Of a stretch of 39,128 bases of DNA, positions 31,316 to 39,128 are shown piece by piece. The notes beneath the pieces are model-generated. The model saw only the letters and a program-made list of their open reading frames with translations. It made no database searches and was not told the origin of the DNA. A program made the translations under genes and the position numbers. The first letter of the stretch is position 1. Every line of letters starts with the position of its first letter. This DNA is from Sphingomonadaceae bacterium (lineage in GTDB: Bacteria > Pseudomonadota > Alphaproteobacteria > Sphingomonadales > Sphingomonadaceae): contig CANJQJ010000028.1 in NCBI GenBank assembly GCA_947476425.1, positions 1 through 39,128 of the forward strand. Reading direction: 5' to 3'.

Positions 31316-32809
31316 ATGCATTCGAAATGGCTGGGCGGAATCGCGCCGCTTTCGCTTCTGGCGGCCCTGCTCGCCGCCGCCCCGGCCCAGGCCGATACGC
31401 TGCGTGACGCATTGTCGCAGGCCTATGTCACCAATCCCAACCTCCTCGCCGCCCGCGCGCACCAGCGCCAGGTCGACGAGAATGTCCCGCTCGCGCGCTC
31501 CGAAGGCATGCCCTCGATTTCCGCGACCGGCGCTTATACCGAGAATGTGAAGCAGTCCGCTGCGTCCTTCGCCTCCCCCGCCCGCCAGTTCACCGCCGGC
31601 GTCAATGGCGAGCTGCCGATCTTCCAGGGTGGCGCCGTGCGCAATGCCGTGCAGGCCGCCAAGGTCCGCGTGGAGGCCGGCCGCGCCGATCTGCGCACTG
31701 CTGAATCGAACGTGTTCACCGATGTCGTGGCGGCCTATATGGACGTCATCCGCGATCAGGCGATCGTCGAGCTCAACGCCGGCCAGGTCGGCGTCCTCGA
31801 TACCAACCTTCGCGCGTCGAAGGATCGCTTCGAAGTCGGCGATCTCACCCGCACCGACGTCGCCCAGTCCGAAGCGCGGCTGTCGCTGTCGCGCAGCCAG
31901 CTCGAAGCCGCGCAGGCCCGCCTCGTGGCATCGCGCGAAGCCTATCTCGCCGCCGTCGGCAAGACCCCGGACGACCTCCAGGCACCGCCACCGCTCCCCG
32001 GCCTGCCGGCAAGCGTCGATACCGCGCTCGCCATCGCGATGGAGAATAATCCACAATTGCTCTCGGCGCGCAAACAGGGCGATGCCGCTCGCTACGATGT
32101 CGGCACCGCGCGCGCATCGCGGCTGCCCCGCCTCTCGGCAGTCGCCGGCGGCAATTATTTCAACTATCTCGACTCGCTCGCCCCGATCCCGGGCATTCCC
32201 ATCGCCGATCGCGGCACCGCCGCATCGGTCGGCATCCAGGCGTCCCTGCCGCTTTACCAGGGCGGCCGCCCCGGCGCCCGGGTCCGCCAGGCCGAAGCCC
32301 GCGCCGGCGAAACGCTCGAAATGGAGATCGCAGCCGAGCGCAGCGTGATCTCCGAGCTGCGATCCGCCTATGCGTCCTACTCCGCGTCGCAGGCGGTGAT
32401 TCGCTCGTCCGAGGCCGGGGTCTCGTCCAATGAACTCGCGCTCGAAGGCGTTCGCGCCGAAAACAGCGTCGGCACCCGCGACGTGCTCGATGTCCTCAAC
32501 GCCGAGCAGGAATTGCTGAACGCACGCGTCCAGCTCGTCACCGCGCGCCGCGACGCCTATGTCGCCGGCTTCGCGCTCCTCGCCGCAATGGGCAGGGCCG
32601 AAGCCGCCAATCTCGGCCTTGATGGCGGCCCGCTCTACGATCCGACGGTCAACTACAAGCGAGTCAAGAACGCGATCTTCGATTGGGGCGACGATGGCAT
32701 TCCAACCGCGAAGGCGACCAGCACGGCAACGGTGCCACCGCTTCCCTCGGTCACCTTGCAGCCACTCGTGCCTGCCACGACGGACGTCGTGACAAGCCCG
32801 AAAAACTAG
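31316..32809 (+). CDS. tolC: TolC-family outer-membrane efflux/secretion channel
   Basis: 497 residues from ATG 31316 (AGGAG upstream; a GTG at 31313 is possible). Signal peptide MHSKWLGGIAPLSLLAALLA with cleavage near AQA-DT. Internal twofold repeat of the OEP family: DTLRDALSQAYVTNPNLLAAR and later VDTALAIAMENNPQLLSAR, each followed by long helices; LPIFQGGAVRNAV and LPLYQGGRPGARV mark the two barrel-to-helix turns; ENSVGTRDVLDVLNAEQELL is family-typical. Trimeric channel for type I secretion and RND pumps. Clustered with the methyltransferase and PopZ-like genes. Confidence 0.95.
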   Translation: MHSKWLGGIAPLSLLAALLAAAPAQADTLRDALSQAYVTNPNLLAARAHQRQVDENVPLARSEGMPSISATGAYTENVKQSAASFASPARQFTAGVNGELPIFQGGAVRNAVQAAKVRVEAGRADLRTAESNVFTDVVAAYMDVIRDQAIVELNAGQVGVLDTNLRASKDRFEVGDLTRTDVAQSEARLSLSRSQLEAAQARLVASREAYLAAVGKTPDDLQAPPPLPGLPASVDTALAIAMENNPQLLSARKQGDAARYDVGTARASRLPRLSAVAGGNYFNYLDSLAPIPGIPIADRGTAASVGIQASLPLYQGGRPGARVRQAEARAGETLEMEIAAERSVISELRSAYASYSASQAVIRSSEAGVSSNELALEGVRAENSVGTRDVLDVLNAEQELLNARVQLVTARRDAYVAGFALLAAMGRAEAANLGLDGGPLYDPTVNYKRVKNAIFDWGDDGIPTAKATSTATVPPLPSVTLQPLVPATTDVVTSPKN

Positions 32810-32819
32810 GATATTGCGG

Positions 32820-33494
32820 ATGGCTATGGGGGACGCACGCCAAGAACCATCGATGGAAGACATATTGGCTTCCATCAAGCGCATCATCGCCGAGGACCAT
32901 GAAGCGTCGGCGGGATCGCCCGCGCGCCCGGCTCCCGAGCCCGCGGATCTCGAACCGCCGCGGAGCGGATTTGCCAATCTTCACCTGGTGGATAATTTCC
33001 GCGATCCCTTGGTGCCAAGCATAGTGGAGGTACTCGAATTGACCCAGCCAATCGAGACGCCGCCAATCGAAGCCGAGGGCTCCGATGCCCTGGAAGCCGA
33101 GGCCCCACTCGCCAAAGCCGAAGGCGAAACAGCCCCCGCACCTTCGATTTCCGAATTGCCCGCCAATCCCGAGGCGCAACAGGAGGCCATCGCGTCCGCC
33201 GCCACGGCTGAAGTGGAACGCGCGATCGCCCCTCCGACTCACTCGCCGGTGGCGACGCCCTCCGTGCCCGCGACAATCGTCTCCGAAGTCGCCGCCTCCG
33301 CCAGCCGCCATTCGCTCGCCGCGCTTTCGGCGATGATGGTCAAGCCCGAGCCGGGCGCCGACAACACCCTCGAGGGCCTCGTGCGCGAAATGCTTCGCCC
33401 GATGCTCAAGGACTGGCTCGACCAGCGCCTGCCCGAGCTGGTCGAAACCCTCGTCGAACGCGAAATCGCCCGCATTACCGGCCGCATGATGTAG
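32820..33494 (+). CDS. PopZ-like polar organising protein (DUF2497)
   Basis: 224 residues from ATG 32820, 11 bases after the tolC stop with AGGA upstream. The two ends are conserved: N-terminal helix PSMEDILASIKRIIAEDHE, and C-terminal NTLEGLVREMLRPMLKDWLD followed by LPELVETLVEREIARI. Between them lies a long low-complexity region rich in proline, alanine and glutamate. This is the PopZ layout: a disordered acidic linker with C-terminal oligomerisation helices that builds the cell-pole microdomain in Caulobacter. Same position before valS as in many Alphaproteobacteria. Confidence 0.88.
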   Translation: MAMGDARQEPSMEDILASIKRIIAEDHEASAGSPARPAPEPADLEPPRSGFANLHLVDNFRDPLVPSIVEVLELTQPIETPPIEAEGSDALEAEAPLAKAEGETAPAPSISELPANPEAQQEAIASAATAEVERAIAPPTHSPVATPSVPATIVSEVAASASRHSLAALSAMMVKPEPGADNTLEGLVREMLRPMLKDWLDQRLPELVETLVEREIARITGRMM

Positions 33495-33501
33495 TTCTGC
33501 T

Positions 33502-33522
33502 CCCCTCCCTGCAAGGGAGGGG
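33502..33522. repeat. CCCCTCCCT/AGGGAGGGG hairpin (REP-like) between popZ and valS
   Basis: CCCCTCCCT (33502-33510), GCA loop, AGGGAGGGG (33514-33522): perfect 9-bp stem directly after the popZ stop, followed by CTGGGGGTGGGTGCGCGCGCC, which can form a second GC hairpin. The same CTCCCCTCCCT...GGGAGGGGCTGGGGGTGGG arrangement is a familiar dispersed intergenic element in sphingomonads (recall, not checked). No T-tract, so a role in termination is uncertain. Confidence 0.6.
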
Positions 33523-33614
33523 CTGGGGGTGGGTGCGCGCGCCAGCGCGCCGCGCGACGAAAAACGCACTCCCGGGATTGCCGCTGTGCACCATCGCTGG
33601 CACAGAGCAGCGCC

Positions 33615-36236
33615 ATGACGATCGACAAAAACTTCGACCCCGCCGCCATCGAAGCGCGCTGGTACGCCCATTGGGAATCCACCGGCGCCTTCCGCCCGGC
33701 ACGACCCAATGCCGAACCCTATACCATCGTGATGCCGCCGCCCAACGTGACGGGCAGCCTCCACATCGGCCATGCGCTCGATAACACGCTGCAGGACGTT
33801 CTGATCCGCCACGCACGCCTGAAGGGCAAGGATGCGCTCTGGGTCGCCGGCACCGATCATGCCGGTATCGCCACCCAGATGGTCGTCGAGCGGCAGATGA
33901 ACGCGAAGGGCGAGAAGCGCACCGATTACACGCGCGAAGCCTTCATCGAGAAGGTCTGGGAATGGAAGGCCGAAAGCGGCGGCCAGATCACCGGCCAGCT
34001 CCGCCGCCTCGGCGCTTCGTGCGACTGGGCGAACGAGCGCTTCACGATGGACGAGGGCTTCAGCCGCGCCGTCCTTAAGGTGTTCGTCGATCTCTACAAC
34101 CAGAAGCTGCTCTATCGCGACAAGCGCCTCGTCAACTGGGATCCGGGCCTTCGCACCGCAATCTCGGATCTCGAGGTCGAAACCCGCGAGATTGCCGGCA
34201 AATTCTGGCATTTCCGCTATGCGCTCGCCGATGGCAGCGGCTTTATCAATGTCGCGACGACCCGCCCCGAGACGATGCTCGCCGACATGGCGGTCGCGGT
34301 AAATCCCGGGGACGAGCGCTACAAGGCGCTGGTCGGCACGATGGTCCGCCTGCCGATCACCGGCCGCCTCGTCCCGATCATCGCCGACGAACATGCCGAT
34401 CCCGAACTCGGGTCCGGCGCGGTCAAGATCACGCCGGGGCATGACTTCAACGATTTCGAAGTCGGCAAGCGCGCTGGATTCAAGCCAGCCGAGATGCTCA
34501 ACATGCTCGATGCCGCTGCGCGCGTGGTCCAGACCGCGGACGGGCTGATCCCGCCAGCCTATCTCGGGCTCAACCGCTTCGCCGCCCGCGCGAAAGTGAT
34601 CGAGAATCTCGAAACCGCCGACCTTCTCGACCGGGTCGAGGATCGAACGATCCAGACACCCTATGGCGATCGCTCCGGGGTCGTGATCGAGCCGTGGCTG
34701 ACCGACCAATGGTATGTCGATGCCGAGACGCTGGCAAAGCCGGCACTCGAGGCCGTCCGCAACGGCGACATCAGGATCGTCCCCAAAAGCTGGGAAAAGA
34801 CCTATTATAACTGGCTCGAAAACATCCAGCCGTGGTGCGTCTCGCGCCAGTTGTGGTGGGGCCACCAGATCCCGGCCTGGTATGACGAGGATGGCGAGGT
34901 CCATGTCGCCGAGGACGAGGCTGGCGCCCAGCTTCTCGCTGGAAACAAGACACTCACGCGCGATACCGATGTGCTCGACACCTGGTTTTCCTCCGCGCTT
35001 TGGCCGTTCGGAACGCTGGGCTGGCCCGAGGAAAGCGAACTGCTCAAGCGCCATTACCCCAATGATGTGCTGATCTCAGGCTTCGACATCCTCTTTTTCT
35101 GGGATGCCCGCATGATCATGCAGGGCCTTCACCTCATGAAGGAAGCACCTTTCAAGACGCTCTACCTTCATGGCCTCGTTCGCGCCGCTGATGGCTCGAA
35201 AATGTCCAAGTCGAAGGGCAACACCGTCGATCCGCTCGGCCTGATCGACAAATATGGCGCCGATGCGCTTCGCTTCACGCTCACCGCGATGGAAAGCCAG
35301 GGCCGCGACATCAAGCTCGATGAAAAGCGAGTCGAGGGCTATCGCAACTTCGCGACCAAGCTCTGGAATGCAGCGCGTTTCGCACAGTCCAACGGCATTG
35401 GCGCGTCGACCACGCTCGAAGCCCCGGAAGCCGCGCTCCCCGTAAACCGCTGGATCATCGCCGAGACGATCAGGACCGTCCAGGCGCTTGACCTGGCACT
35501 CGCCGACCTGCGCTACGACGAGGCCGCGAACAGCATCTACCAGTTCGTCTGGGCAAGCTTTTGCGACTGGTATCTCGAGCTGATCAAGGGCCAGGTCGAT
35601 GACGAGACCAGGGCCGTCGCGGGCTGGGTGCTCGACCAGATCCTCGTCATGCTCCACCCCTTCATGCCCTTCATCACCGAAGAGCTGTGGCATGCGCTCG
35701 GCGAGCGCCAGACCGACCTGATCCACGCGCACTGGCCGATGCCCGACGCTCGCGCGCTCGATCCGGCGGCACAACAGGAGATCGACTGGCTCATCCGGCT
35801 GGTCTCCGAAACCCGCACCGCGCGTTCCGAACTCAACGTCCCGCCCGGCGCCAAGCTCGCGGCTTTCGTCCGCGACGCTTCCGCCGAAACCCAGGCTCGC
35901 ATCGCCCGCAACATGCCCGCGATTTCCCGGCTAGCGCGAATCGAAAGCCTCGGCACCGGCCCCGCCCCTGATGGCGGCGCGGCGCAGATCGTCGTCGATG
36001 AAGCGACCTTCATCCTCCCCCTCGAAGGCGTCATCGACCTCGCCGCCGAACGCGCCCGCCTCACCAAGGCCGCCGAAGCCGCCGAGAAGGAAGCGGCCAG
36101 CCTCGCCGGCCGCCTTGGCAATCCGAGCTTCGTCGAGAAAGCCAAGCCCGAAGCCGTCGAAAAAGCCCGCGCCGACCATGCGGAGAAAACCACCGAAGCC
36201 GAGCGCCTCCGCGCGGCGCTGGTCCGGCTGGGGTAG
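33615..36236 (+). CDS. valS: Valyl-tRNA synthetase
   Basis: 873 residues, a full-length class I enzyme. HIGH motif in [17 protein letters not shown], preceded by [10 protein letters not shown]1 editing domain with [17 protein letters not shown] and [24 protein letters not shown]-type selectivity region [21 protein letters not shown] motif in [16 protein letters not shown]-terminal coiled coil from about residue 805 ([20 protein letters not shown]). Charges tRNA-Val with valine. ATG at 33615 is about 120 bases after popZ. Confidence 0.97.
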   Translation: MTIDKNFDPAAIEARWYAHWESTGAFRPARPNAEPYTIVMPPPNVTGSLHIGHALDNTLQDVLIRHARLKGKDALWVAGTDHAGIATQMVVERQMNAKGEKRTDYTREAFIEKVWEWKAESGGQITGQLRRLGASCDWANERFTMDEGFSRAVLKVFVDLYNQKLLYRDKRLVNWDPGLRTAISDLEVETREIAGKFWHFRYALADGSGFINVATTRPETMLADMAVAVNPGDERYKALVGTMVRLPITGRLVPIIADEHADPELGSGAVKITPGHDFNDFEVGKRAGFKPAEMLNMLDAAARVVQTADGLIPPAYLGLNRFAARAKVIENLETADLLDRVEDRTIQTPYGDRSGVVIEPWLTDQWYVDAETLAKPALEAVRNGDIRIVPKSWEKTYYNWLENIQPWCVSRQLWWGHQIPAWYDEDGEVHVAEDEAGAQLLAGNKTLTRDTDVLDTWFSSALWPFGTLGWPEESELLKRHYPNDVLISGFDILFFWDARMIMQGLHLMKEAPFKTLYLHGLVRAADGSKMSKSKGNTVDPLGLIDKYGADALRFTLTAMESQGRDIKLDEKRVEGYRNFATKLWNAARFAQSNGIGASTTLEAPEAALPVNRWIIAETIRTVQALDLALADLRYDEAANSIYQFVWASFCDWYLELIKGQVDDETRAVAGWVLDQILVMLHPFMPFITEELWHALGERQTDLIHAHWPMPDARALDPAAQQEIDWLIRLVSETRTARSELNVPPGAKLAAFVRDASAETQARIARNMPAISRLARIESLGTGPAPDGGAAQIVVDEATFILPLEGVIDLAAERARLTKAAEAAEKEAASLAGRLGNPSFVEKAKPEAVEKARADHAEKTTEAERLRAALVRLG

Positions 36237-36291
36237 AGCGGCTCGAATCCGATCGCTGACACCTCCTACTCGTCATCCCCAAGCCCCTCTT

Positions 36292-36385
36292 CGTCATCCC
36301 GGCGGACGCCGGGATCCACGATACGGAGTTCCTTCGATCGAAGGACCTGTGGGTCCCATGGATCCCGACTTTCGTCGGGATGACG
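36292..36385. repeat. 94-bp palindromic element, copy D (inverted), with a leading partial copy
   Basis: Reads CGTCATCCCGGCGGACGCCGGGATCC at the left in two pieces (hairpin arm) and ends GTCGGGATGACG. The GGGTCCCATGG core shows it lies in the opposite orientation to the other three copies. Again exactly 94 bases, with a partial start CGTCATCCCC at 36271. It lies in the 416-base interval between valS and the hemB start. Confidence 0.88.
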
Positions 36386-36449
36386 AAAGGGCTGGGATGA
36401 AATCCGTGAATTCTTCATTCCTCTCACTCGCCCAACAGGCCTTTCCCTC

Positions 36450-36480
36450 TTGAACTGTAGGATTTCACCTATTATATAAT
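36450..36480 (+). promoter_or_regulatory. Candidate hemB promoter
   Basis: TTGAAC at 36450-36455 and a consensus TATAAT at 36475-36480 with a 19-base spacer; a register with TTATAT and a 16-base spacer is also possible. Transcription would start near 36487, which excludes the upstream in-frame ATG at 36485 as the hemB start and leaves a leader of about 165 bases. Confidence 0.45.
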
Positions 36481-36556
36481 CGGCATGGCACGCGTCGGCC
36501 CCTTTTTCGCCCCCGGCATCAAAATTTTCCCCGCCCCCTTCATCGCGCAACTTTAT

Positions 36557-36573
36557 ATCACGATTTCCGTGAT
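36557..36573 (+). other. Inverted repeat in the hemB leader
   Basis: ATCACG-atttc-CGTGAT, a perfect 6-bp dyad about 80 bases before the hemB ATG, followed by TTTGTGACCATAAGCG. It could be an operator or an RNA hairpin in the leader; I recognise no named regulator site. Confidence 0.35.
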
Positions 36574-36652
36574 CTTTGTGACCATAAGCGCAAAGCTGGC
36601 GCGACTCCGGAACCTGCTGGCCGAACGCGCGCCGTGGCGTTATGTCATCGCC

Positions 36653-37642
36653 ATGACCGCCAATTTCCCCGCCATCCGCCTTCGCCGCTCCCGATCCAGC
36701 GCATGGAGCCGCGCGCTTCATGCCGAGAACCGGCTCACCCCAGCCGATCTGATCTGGCCGCTTTTCGTGACCGAGGGATCCAACGTCGAGGAGCCGATCG
36801 CGTCGCTCCCCGGCGTGTCGCGCTGGTCGATCGATCGCATCGTCTCGCGCGCCAAGGAAGCCCATGGCCTCGGCATTCCCTGCGTCGCGCTCTTCCCGAA
36901 CACGCCACACAAGCTGCGCACCGCTGACGGCCGCGAGGCGCTCAATCCCGATAATCTGATGTGCCGCGCGATTCGAGCGATCAAGGATGCGGTGCCCGAA
37001 ATCGGCGTGCTCACCGATGTCGCGCTCGATCCCTACACCGCGCATGGTCATGACGGCATCATCGACGACGCGGGCTATGTCCTCAACGACCAGACGATGG
37101 CGATGCTCACTGAGCAGGCGCTGATCCAGGCTGAGGCTGGTGCCGATATCGTCGCCCCCTCCGACATGATGGACGGGCGCGTCGGCGCGATCCGCGCGAC
37201 GCTCGAAAACGGCAATCACATCAACGTCCAGATCATGGCCTATGCCGCCAAATATGCCTCGGCCTTCTACGGGCCGTTTCGCGATGCGGTCGGTTCGCGC
37301 GGGCTGCTCAAGGGCGACAAGAAGACCTACCAGATGGACCCCGCCAATGCCGAGGAAGCGATGCGCGAGGTGGCTCTCGACCTCGCCGAAGGCGCTGACA
37401 GCGTGATGGTCAAGCCCGGCCTGCCCTATCTCGACATCATCCGGCGGGTGAAGGAGCGCTTCGAGGTTCCCGTCTTCGCTTACCAGGTGTCGGGCGAATA
37501 TGCGATGATCGAGGCCGCAGCGGCCGCCGGTGCTGGTGATCGCGACGCACTCGTTCTCGAAACATTGATGTCCTTCAAGCGCGCCGGCTGCACCGGCGTG
37601 CTCACCTATCATGCGGCGCACGCCGCTCGCCTCCTGGGATGA
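36653..37642 (+). CDS. hemB: Delta-aminolevulinic acid dehydratase (porphobilinogen synthase)
   Basis: 329 residues from ATG 36653 (MTANFPAIRLRRSRSSAWSR); the upstream extension to 36485 is hydrophobic and lies at the promoter, so it is not taken. Active-site lysines in APSDMMDGRVGAIR/YAAKYASAFYGPF and VMVKPGLPYLD. The metal region reads DVALDPYTAHGHDG with aspartates in place of the three zinc-binding cysteines, so it is the magnesium-dependent (non-zinc) type usual in Alphaproteobacteria. Condenses two 5-aminolevulinate to porphobilinogen in heme synthesis. Its stop overlaps the next ATG (ATGA). Confidence 0.96.
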   Translation: MTANFPAIRLRRSRSSAWSRALHAENRLTPADLIWPLFVTEGSNVEEPIASLPGVSRWSIDRIVSRAKEAHGLGIPCVALFPNTPHKLRTADGREALNPDNLMCRAIRAIKDAVPEIGVLTDVALDPYTAHGHDGIIDDAGYVLNDQTMAMLTEQALIQAEAGADIVAPSDMMDGRVGAIRATLENGNHINVQIMAYAAKYASAFYGPFRDAVGSRGLLKGDKKTYQMDPANAEEAMREVALDLAEGADSVMVKPGLPYLDIIRRVKERFEVPVFAYQVSGEYAMIEAAAAAGAGDRDALVLETLMSFKRAGCTGVLTYHAAHAARLLG

Positions 37643-38199
37643 CGACCATGACCTCGACCAGCATCATCGCCCTCGACGGCGACGCCACCCCCCTGATCGA
37701 TCCGAGCGCGCTGATCGCTCCGGGCACCCGGATCATCGGCGACGTCCGCATCGGGGCGGACGCCAGCATCTGGTATAATTGCGTGCTGCGCGGCGACGTC
37801 AATTTCATCAGCGTCGGCGCACGCACCAACATCCAGGACGGCACTGTCGTGCATTGCGATTCGCCCTTCGGCGGCGATCCCGGCTACCCGACGCTCATCG
37901 GCGACGATTGCCTGATCGGCCACATGGCGATGATCCACGGCTGCACGCTGGAGGACCACGCCTTCGTCGGCCTCGGGGCGATCGTGCTCAACGGAACGCG
38001 GATCGAAAGCGACGGCATGCTCGCTGCGGGTGCGATGTTGACCTCGGGCAAGGTGATCCGCTCGGGCGAGCTATGGGCTGGGCGGCCAGCCAAGTTCATG
38101 CGCCACCTCACGCCGGACGAAATCGCGCACAATCGCGGCGGGGTCGAGCATTATGTCGACAATGCCCGCCGTCACATCGCTGCGCTCAAGGCGCGCTGA
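37639..38199 (+). CDS. Gamma-class carbonic anhydrase-family protein
   Basis: 186 residues built of left-handed beta-helix hexapeptide repeats (ALIAPGTRIIGDVRIGADAS and onward). The three zinc histidines are visible: VVHCDSPFGG, then IGHMAMIHGC. YNCVLRGDVNFISVG and MLAAGAMLTSGKVI follow the Cam/CaiE/PaaY-like pattern. Activity as carbonic anhydrase is not assured in this family. Four-base overlap with hemB suggests co-translation; an in-frame ATG at 37648 is an alternative start. Its last 14 bases overlap the convergent lipoprotein gene. Confidence 0.92.
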   Translation: MTTMTSTSIIALDGDATPLIDPSALIAPGTRIIGDVRIGADASIWYNCVLRGDVNFISVGARTNIQDGTVVHCDSPFGGDPGYPTLIGDDCLIGHMAMIHGCTLEDHAFVGLGAIVLNGTRIESDGMLAAGAMLTSGKVIRSGELWAGRPAKFMRHLTPDEIAHNRGGVEHYVDNARRHIAALKAR

Positions 38200-38686
38200 G
38201 GCGATCGCGAAGGGCGAGGAGAGCGCTCCGTTCGCCCTGTTCGAGCGCCGAAACGCTTGCCAGCGCCTGATCGAGCGCCTGTGATTCCGGTCCGTCGATC
38301 TGCATCCGGTCGAGATCCGCGAGGCTCTCCGAAACCGCCGTCCGCCGAGCATCCGCCCGGCTGATCGCCTGCTGCGCCACGACCCACGCCTCGCTCCCGA
38401 CCGCAGCGCCCGACGCCACGCCAACCGAGCCACGCGTTTCCGCCAGTTCAGTCTGGAACCGCGCATCGGCGCCATTTGCGCGATCGATCAACGCAGCGAT
38501 CCGCGCTGCCCGATCGGCATCCGGCGGCAAGGGCGCCTGCACCTCCTCGACTGGCGGTGGCGCAACCGAGAACCGTTCGATCGCGCGCGGCGCCAGCGAA
38601 GGATGATCCGCCACGCCCTCGCATGCCGCAAGCGACAGGAACAGTGCGGGGCTGGATAACAGGACAAGGCGAAGACGACTGTGCAT
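38186..38686 (-). CDS. Putative lipoprotein of unknown function
   Basis: 166 residues from ATG 38686: MHSRLRLVLLSSPALFLSLA then AC, a lipobox LAAC with the lipidated cysteine at C22. The mature part has a proline-rich linker (APPPVEEVQAPLPPDAD) and then alanine-rich helical sequence with likely coiled-coil character (ARIAALIDRANGADARF; ALDQALASVSALEQGERSAL). Probably anchored in the membrane facing the periplasm. No family recognised. Convergent with, and overlapping by 14 bases, the gamma-carbonic anhydrase gene. Confidence 0.8.
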   Translation of the reverse strand: MHSRLRLVLLSSPALFLSLAACEGVADHPSLAPRAIERFSVAPPPVEEVQAPLPPDADRAARIAALIDRANGADARFQTELAETRGSVGVASGAAVGSEAWVVAQQAISRADARRTAVSESLADLDRMQIDGPESQALDQALASVSALEQGERSALLALRDRLSAP

Positions 38687-38767
38687 GCCCCGCTTTAGGA
38701 TGCATGCAAAATCTCCGCAACGGGGTTGCGCCATCCGGAAAGCCCGACTAATAGCCCCTCACCCTGC

Positions 38768-38844
38768 GCGCCCGTAGCTCAGCTGGATAGAGCATCAGAC
38801 TACGAATCTGAGGGTCGGGCGTTCGAATCGCTCCGGGCGCACCA
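38768..38844 (+). tRNA. tRNA-Arg (ACG)
   Basis: GCGCCCG pairs with CGGGCGC; D arm GCTCAGCTGGATAGAGC; anticodon loop CTACGAA (anticodon ACG, the A normally deaminated to inosine); T arm with GTTCGAATC; encoded CCA at 38842-38844. 77 bases. Confidence 0.96.
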
Positions 38845-38845
38845 C

Positions 38846-38882
38846 AAACCCCTGTTAAGTCTCAATGACTTGGCGGGGGTTT
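38846..38882 (+). terminator. Terminator of tRNA-Arg
   Basis: AAACCCC (38846-38852) pairs with GGGGTTT (38876-38882), with an inner stem AAGTC/GACTT around TCAAT. The stem starts one base after the tRNA CCA end and finishes in TTT. Confidence 0.7.
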
Positions 38883-38906
38883 CTGATTCTGGCGGCTGTC
38901 GGGGCG

Positions 38907-38945
38907 GGGTGGTTAATTGGGGGCTAGTAACCACCCAGTAACCAC
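38907..38945. repeat. Inverted and direct repeats downstream of tRNA-Arg
   Basis: GGGTGGTTA (38907-38915) and TAACCACCC (38928-38936) form a perfect 9-bp dyad with a 12-base spacer; GTAACCAC then occurs twice in tandem at 38927-38934 and 38938-38945. No gene is evident in 38883-39128. Such clustered short repeats beside a tRNA gene resemble integrase arm-type binding sites, but no integrase is in view. Confidence 0.5.
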
Positions 38946-39128
38946 GCGGGTTAATCTGGGCCATCGACCGCGTCTGTCGACTGGCGTGCTTCCCAAAACG
39001 GCCAAAGGGCACTGGCCAGCCATCTGTCATGCAAATTCAAAAGCCCCGCCTGCACCCACGGGGGTGGGAGGGCCTTGGCCTTGAGCATCAATCACAGGCT
39101 GGTGCCGTGAGAAATTTTTGCTGAGCTA

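Noticed and set aside
32751-35054. Long minus-strand frame opposite popZ and valS
   Set aside because: Shadow of valS; no domain and no start context.
36485-36652. N-terminal extension of HemB from the ATG at 36485
   Set aside because: The ATG lies 5 bases after a TATAAT box, and the extension is hydrophobic and unlike HemB N-termini.
38800-39030. Minus-strand 76-codon frame across the tRNA-Arg and its flank
   Set aside because: It is the antisense of a tRNA plus repeats; no protein-like features.

Overview
The window looks like a piece of a sphingomonad (Alphaproteobacteria, Sphingomonadales) chromosome. The grounds are high-GC coding sequence with alphaproteobacterial codon use, the gene order isoaspartyl-methyltransferase-like / tolC-type channel / popZ-like / valS, two large TonB-dependent receptors, an abundance of oxygenase, SDR and NTF2-like catabolic genes, and dispersed intergenic palindromes built on GTCATCCCGAC / GTCGGGATGAC. 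No species call is made.

Layout. Positions 1-143 are the right end of an IS5-group insertion sequence, which has cut off the C-terminus of a membrane sulfatase/phosphoethanolamine-transferase-like gene; that gene follows a diacylglycerol-kinase-like gene. From 2.6 to 9.7 kb lies a catabolic block: a luciferase-like monooxygenase, then two divergent runs. One is nitroreductase > NTF2-like > alpha/beta-hydrolase; the other is SDR > hydroxypyruvate-isomerase-like > acyl-CoA-dehydrogenase-fold monooxygenase > MarC. A CDF transporter and a DUF4242 protein follow. From 18.6 down to 11.2 kb the minus strand carries a flavo-iron-sulfur NAD(P)H oxidoreductase, KorA and KorB (2-oxoacid:ferredoxin oxidoreductase), then an NTF2-like protein, an SDR and a cytochrome P450. 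A strong hairpin lies between korB and the last three genes.

From 18.8 to 19.3 kb a 51-codon gene is bracketed by two direct copies of a 94-bp palindromic element. The same element occurs, at exactly the same length, at 3.76 and 36.3 kb. From 26.8 down to 19.3 kb is an iron-uptake block: a catecholate-type TonB receptor with a Fur-like box, a Sel1-repeat protein, a PiuC-type hydroxylase, a PepSY membrane protein and a second TonB receptor with a glycine-rich insert. Upstream of it are a stand-alone response regulator and small uncharacterised genes, then a gene-poor stretch (about 27.7-28.6 kb) holding a decayed HIT-family gene and tRNA-Cys.

From 28.8 kb to the end the content is mostly housekeeping: MFS exporter, PCMT-like methyltransferase, TolC, PopZ-like protein, valS, hemB with a long leader, gamma-carbonic anhydrase, a lipoprotein, and tRNA-Arg(ACG). 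The tRNA is followed by its terminator and a cluster of inverted and direct repeats that could be an integration site. The best candidates for something undescribed are the KorAB / ferredoxin-oxidoreductase / P450 neighbourhood and the 94-bp element flanking the 51-codon gene.
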